This document shows, piece by piece, positions 61,180 to 64,000 of a stretch of DNA of 64,000 nucleotides. The notes below the pieces were generated by a model that saw nothing but the letters and a program-made list of their open reading frames with translations, ran no database searches and had not been told where the DNA came from. Position 1 is the first letter of the stretch. Each line of letters starts with the position of its first letter. The stretch comes from Nipponacmea schrenckii (Eukaryota > Mollusca > Gastropoda > Lottiidae): the NCBI GenBank assembly GCA_030562195.1, contig CM060200.1, positions 6,076,001 to 6,140,000 on the forward strand. Reading direction: 5' to 3'. A program made the position numbers and the translations under genes.

Positions 61180-61437
61180 GAATGTCGGTGCCTAAACTCA
61201 ACTGAGGGCAAAAAGGACCTTTCAGTCTCCTCTGCTCTAGGGTCCATGATATCATCGATTGATCAGAATTTCCTACCTGTCGACATTGCTTGCATTCGTT
61301 GCAAGTCAAGTTGCTCTCATTATTCCCTACAAGAAGGATGTGCATCTTCAAACCCTTTCACAAAGCAGATTTCCCATATTACACGCTGTAGCGCGGCGTC
61401 CACCTTTATTATCAACAAATTGAGTTTGATCAAGTAG
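61180..61437. other. Compositionally distinct patch, possible decayed coding fragment
   Basis: More GC- and CpG-rich than its flanks. On the plus strand a 98-codon frame is open (61141-61437). On the minus strand a short protein-like stretch (VIWEICFVKGFEDAHPSC) and another (WTLEQRRLKGPFCPQL) lie in different frames separated by stops, as expected of a pseudogene or old transposon. I do not recognise the family. Confidence 0.2.
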
Positions 61438-61926
61438 ATACGTGGGTGTAAGTAACATTAGGAACATTTCCAGGTATAATTTACTACTTTTTCAAAAAGA
61501 AAACTGCTCCCTAAACAACACGCGCAGAAAAGTAATACCAAGATCTTTTATTCCCTTATTAAAAGACACTTTCTTTACATCGTTATAAAACAGACTTATT
61601 CTCGCTTATTCTAAAGTAGTTTCTTTAGATAATTATAGGACTTTGCGTGCGTTCCGACTGATTTACATTATGGAAATCTTTAGCCTAGTAAAAGGTTACG
61701 TATTTCTTATATTCCACAGATACTTCTGTTCTTTCTCACCATGTCTCGCGGTTTATCCTTGGGCATTCAAAAAAAAGACCGCTCGGATGCATTTTTTAAG
61801 TGTCCTTATCTCCAGAAAATAAATAATGATATAGAACAATACCTGTTACTAAGATAAGGTAATACACAGGTTGCTTTATTCCCAGACAAAGCGAATAATT
61901 AGTGTAAATCATAAAGATCAAGCAAG

Positions 61927-64000
61927 ATGGCAAGTGGCACGATCATCCTCGTTATTTGTTTGGGCTTCACAGTATTGACAGAATCAGCTATAACTCAATT
62001 TAAATGGTCTGATTGTGGTAAGATTTAGTTAGAAATATATATTTAACCTTTAGCACCATGATCATTTCGTAAACGTCGAACACATCTGTTTGACCAAAAC
62101 CGGTACATTTCGCATGGCTAAAATGGATTGTAAAGAAGTTTCATATTTTTTGGTATGTGTACCTGGAAAGTCTATCTGTACCATTTTATTTTCGTTCACT
62201 TTCTGTGTTACCAGTTAATGGTGAGATTGTGTAGATACTGCATTAATATTATCCAAAGAACACCCTTCAATGGTTAACAATAGTTAACATTGTTGAGTTC
62301 TACACAGGACACCTCGTATTTGAAATCAGCTGGCTTTAACAATGTATCATTATCGTTATCTATATAGAAGAATATTTGAATAGGTAGAAATATTTTCTTA
62401 TTTGTCTATTATCTTGTCTAGTTATAGATTCATTAAGAGAAGCTTTGATAATGCTTGAGTATTAGATTAATATTATCATTCTATGTGTAAAGATAATATG
62501 TCAGTCGGTCAAGACTGAGTAATGATTTTCTATTATTTCTTGTCAATGATTGTATGGTTCGAGATTGTTAAATATAATTTACTGACCGCAATAAAGGAAT
62601 ATCGTCATATAAATCTATTATTTTCCATCCTGGTTTGATTGGTATCTTCATTCCCAAACTGAATAATGAGTAAACAATGACATAGAACTGGGGATACAAC
62701 ATAAGCAGGAATAAAAGATTTATTGTAGGTAGTTCAGATTCAGAAAGCAGAAACAAAAGCACTAAAGGCATTAACCTCCCATCAAGCGCCTGAGGAGGCT
62801 CTCCAAGGAAATTAGTACTTGATTTAGTCTATTATTTGGAGCAAAAGGGTATGAAACACATGTTTTGAAATTTCTTTAGAGGGTACAAACTACCACTGCA
62901 ACTCCCAAACTCTTCAGATGCCGATTGGAAGTGCAGATATAAAGGAAAGCAATTCTTTAATCTGTTTCTTTCCTAATAGTTTCGTATATCCTATATTTTT
63001 ATCTTTAATGGACCGTTTATAGCGATCGTCTTACAGCTAGCTTTAAAAGACACACTTGATCTAATCACATTTAACGATGTGTTGAAAGTTGTAAAAAGGG
63101 TCTTAACTGATCGTGAAATGATCAATCCTCAATATTATATATCTTCTACTCTGGTCAAAGATTACCATTCCTTCGTGCCAATTTGTGATCATTTCTTCTT
63201 AATTTAAATCATACGGTTGTCACAATCACTCTCATATCGACAAGGTATAAAAACACAAATTAAATGATTTCCACAACTGTTGAATAAAGTGTTAAAAAGC
63301 TTTACGTGACGTCTCGTGAATTGAAAATTGTTTGGTAATTTTTAATCGGCCTATCATATAAGTAGTATATAAATCTCAACAACACGTTTATTGAAATTAT
63401 TACATTAATAACATTACCTCTTAATCTGTAATAACTTTGTCATTTCATCTCATTTCATCCAAACCAAAACTTTAAAAGACAATTAGAATCAGTAGAGGTC
63501 TACAAGAATGTCATGTCCTACTGGTACACTTGATGACTAAAGACTCAAGTAAACGTTTCTTGGTATCCTTTTGGCAGGTTTTCATAACAGTTTTCGTAAT
63601 AGTATCAAGTACAAGTCATATTTATTAGAAATGGAATATGAAACTTCGTGCAATTAGAATGTTAAGTTAAGTAAATGGAACGACATGTTGTCATTACTAG
63701 GCATTTGATATGCAGAAATAAGTAGTTGTTGGTAGTCATGTTAGTCATGTAGAAGTATGATCTCGATTAAATTGTTGTGTTGGTAGCCTACTATGGATTT
63801 GGTACTATAAGTGCTTTTTCAATCGACGTTTATTGACATCAACGCCAGCGCATAGCTTACAATACTGCATATTTGCGGTGGTTGGCGGAAGTGTAGTTGG
63901 ATCTGGACATCAAATGTACTGTCGTCAGTTTCTTGGTTGAGAAATATAATAGGGTATATTTCACCTTTTTTTTTAGCTGCCAGCGACCCCAACCGAGTAT
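61927..64000 (+). CDS. ML-domain secreted protein, GM2-activator-like (5' part only)
   Basis: Exon 1 (61927-62017, phase 1) encodes a signal peptide (MASGTIILVICLGFTVLTES + A) and the mature start ITQFKWSDC. Exon 2 opens after TTTTTTTTAG at 63977 and reads AASDPNRV before the window ends. Joined, they give FKWSDCAASDPNRV, which fits the N-terminus of ganglioside GM2 activator proteins (F-x-W-x-x-C ... D-P-x-x-V/I) better than NPC2. Such proteins bind lipids in lysosomes or outside the cell. The start is supported by the signal peptide directly after the ATG. The rest of the gene lies to the right, so the assignment rests on about 37 residues. Confidence 0.6.
62018..63976. other. First intron of the ML-domain gene
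   Basis: A 1.96-kb intron bounded by GATTGTG|GTAAGA and a T-rich acceptor. No further feature recognised. The minus-strand frame at 62568-62771 shows no domain. Confidence 0.5.

Noticed and set aside
61927..62017. NPC2 as identity of the ML-domain gene
   Set aside because: The FKWSDCAASDPNRV join fits the GM2 activator pattern better; NPC2 usually has F-x-D-C-G-S followed by a Gly-rich segment. With so little sequence, it is not excluded.

Overview
The window looks like nuclear DNA of an animal, most likely a mollusc or another lophotrochozoan. The reasons are AT-rich sequence with many short exons and GT-AG introns, degraded tRNA-derived SINEs of the kind common in molluscan genomes, frequent TACATGTA-type motifs, and a single-exon peptide-type GPCR. 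The species assignment is inference. I see no bacterial or organellar content and no rRNA, tRNA gene or CRISPR array.

Layout: (1) 1-175 is the edge of a SINE-like repeat; about 1.6-2.5 kb is the presumed 5' region of the first gene. (2) 2508-20094 (+) is a complete 27-exon GON4L/udu/mute-like chromatin regulator. Every splice junction I joined keeps frame, giving 2074 residues. (3) Inside its longest intron, on the opposite strand (14629-13310), lies an intronless rhodopsin-class GPCR. (4) 20.1-24.5 kb is intergenic: the GON4L 3' end, a foldback/MITE-like element, a paired GC-rich repeat, and a probable furin promoter with a 5' UTR exon. (5) 24606-55697 (+) is a complete 16-exon furin-type proprotein convertase of 834 or 856 residues, depending on the donor used in the P-domain exon. 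It has a signal peptide, prodomain, Asp/His/Asn/Ser catalytic core, P domain, Cys-rich repeats, transmembrane helix, and a tail with a Tyr-based signal and an acidic cluster. Its introns, up to 8.4 kb, are full of minisatellites and old dispersed repeats. (6) 55.7-61.9 kb is intergenic. (7) 61927 to the window end (+) is the start of an ML-domain, GM2-activator-like secreted protein that runs off the window.

The genes are not a functional cluster: a nuclear chromatin factor, a membrane receptor, a Golgi protease and a lipid-binding secreted protein are simply neighbours. The most interesting signals concern RNA processing. An extra pair of exons in furin intron 14 is phase-matched to exon 14 and followed by a poly(A) signal; it would give a convertase lacking the Cys-rich repeats and membrane anchor. 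A P-domain exon has two in-frame donors. A 27-bp tandem repeat has created four in-frame acceptor-like AGs just upstream of the SANT-domain exon of GON4L.
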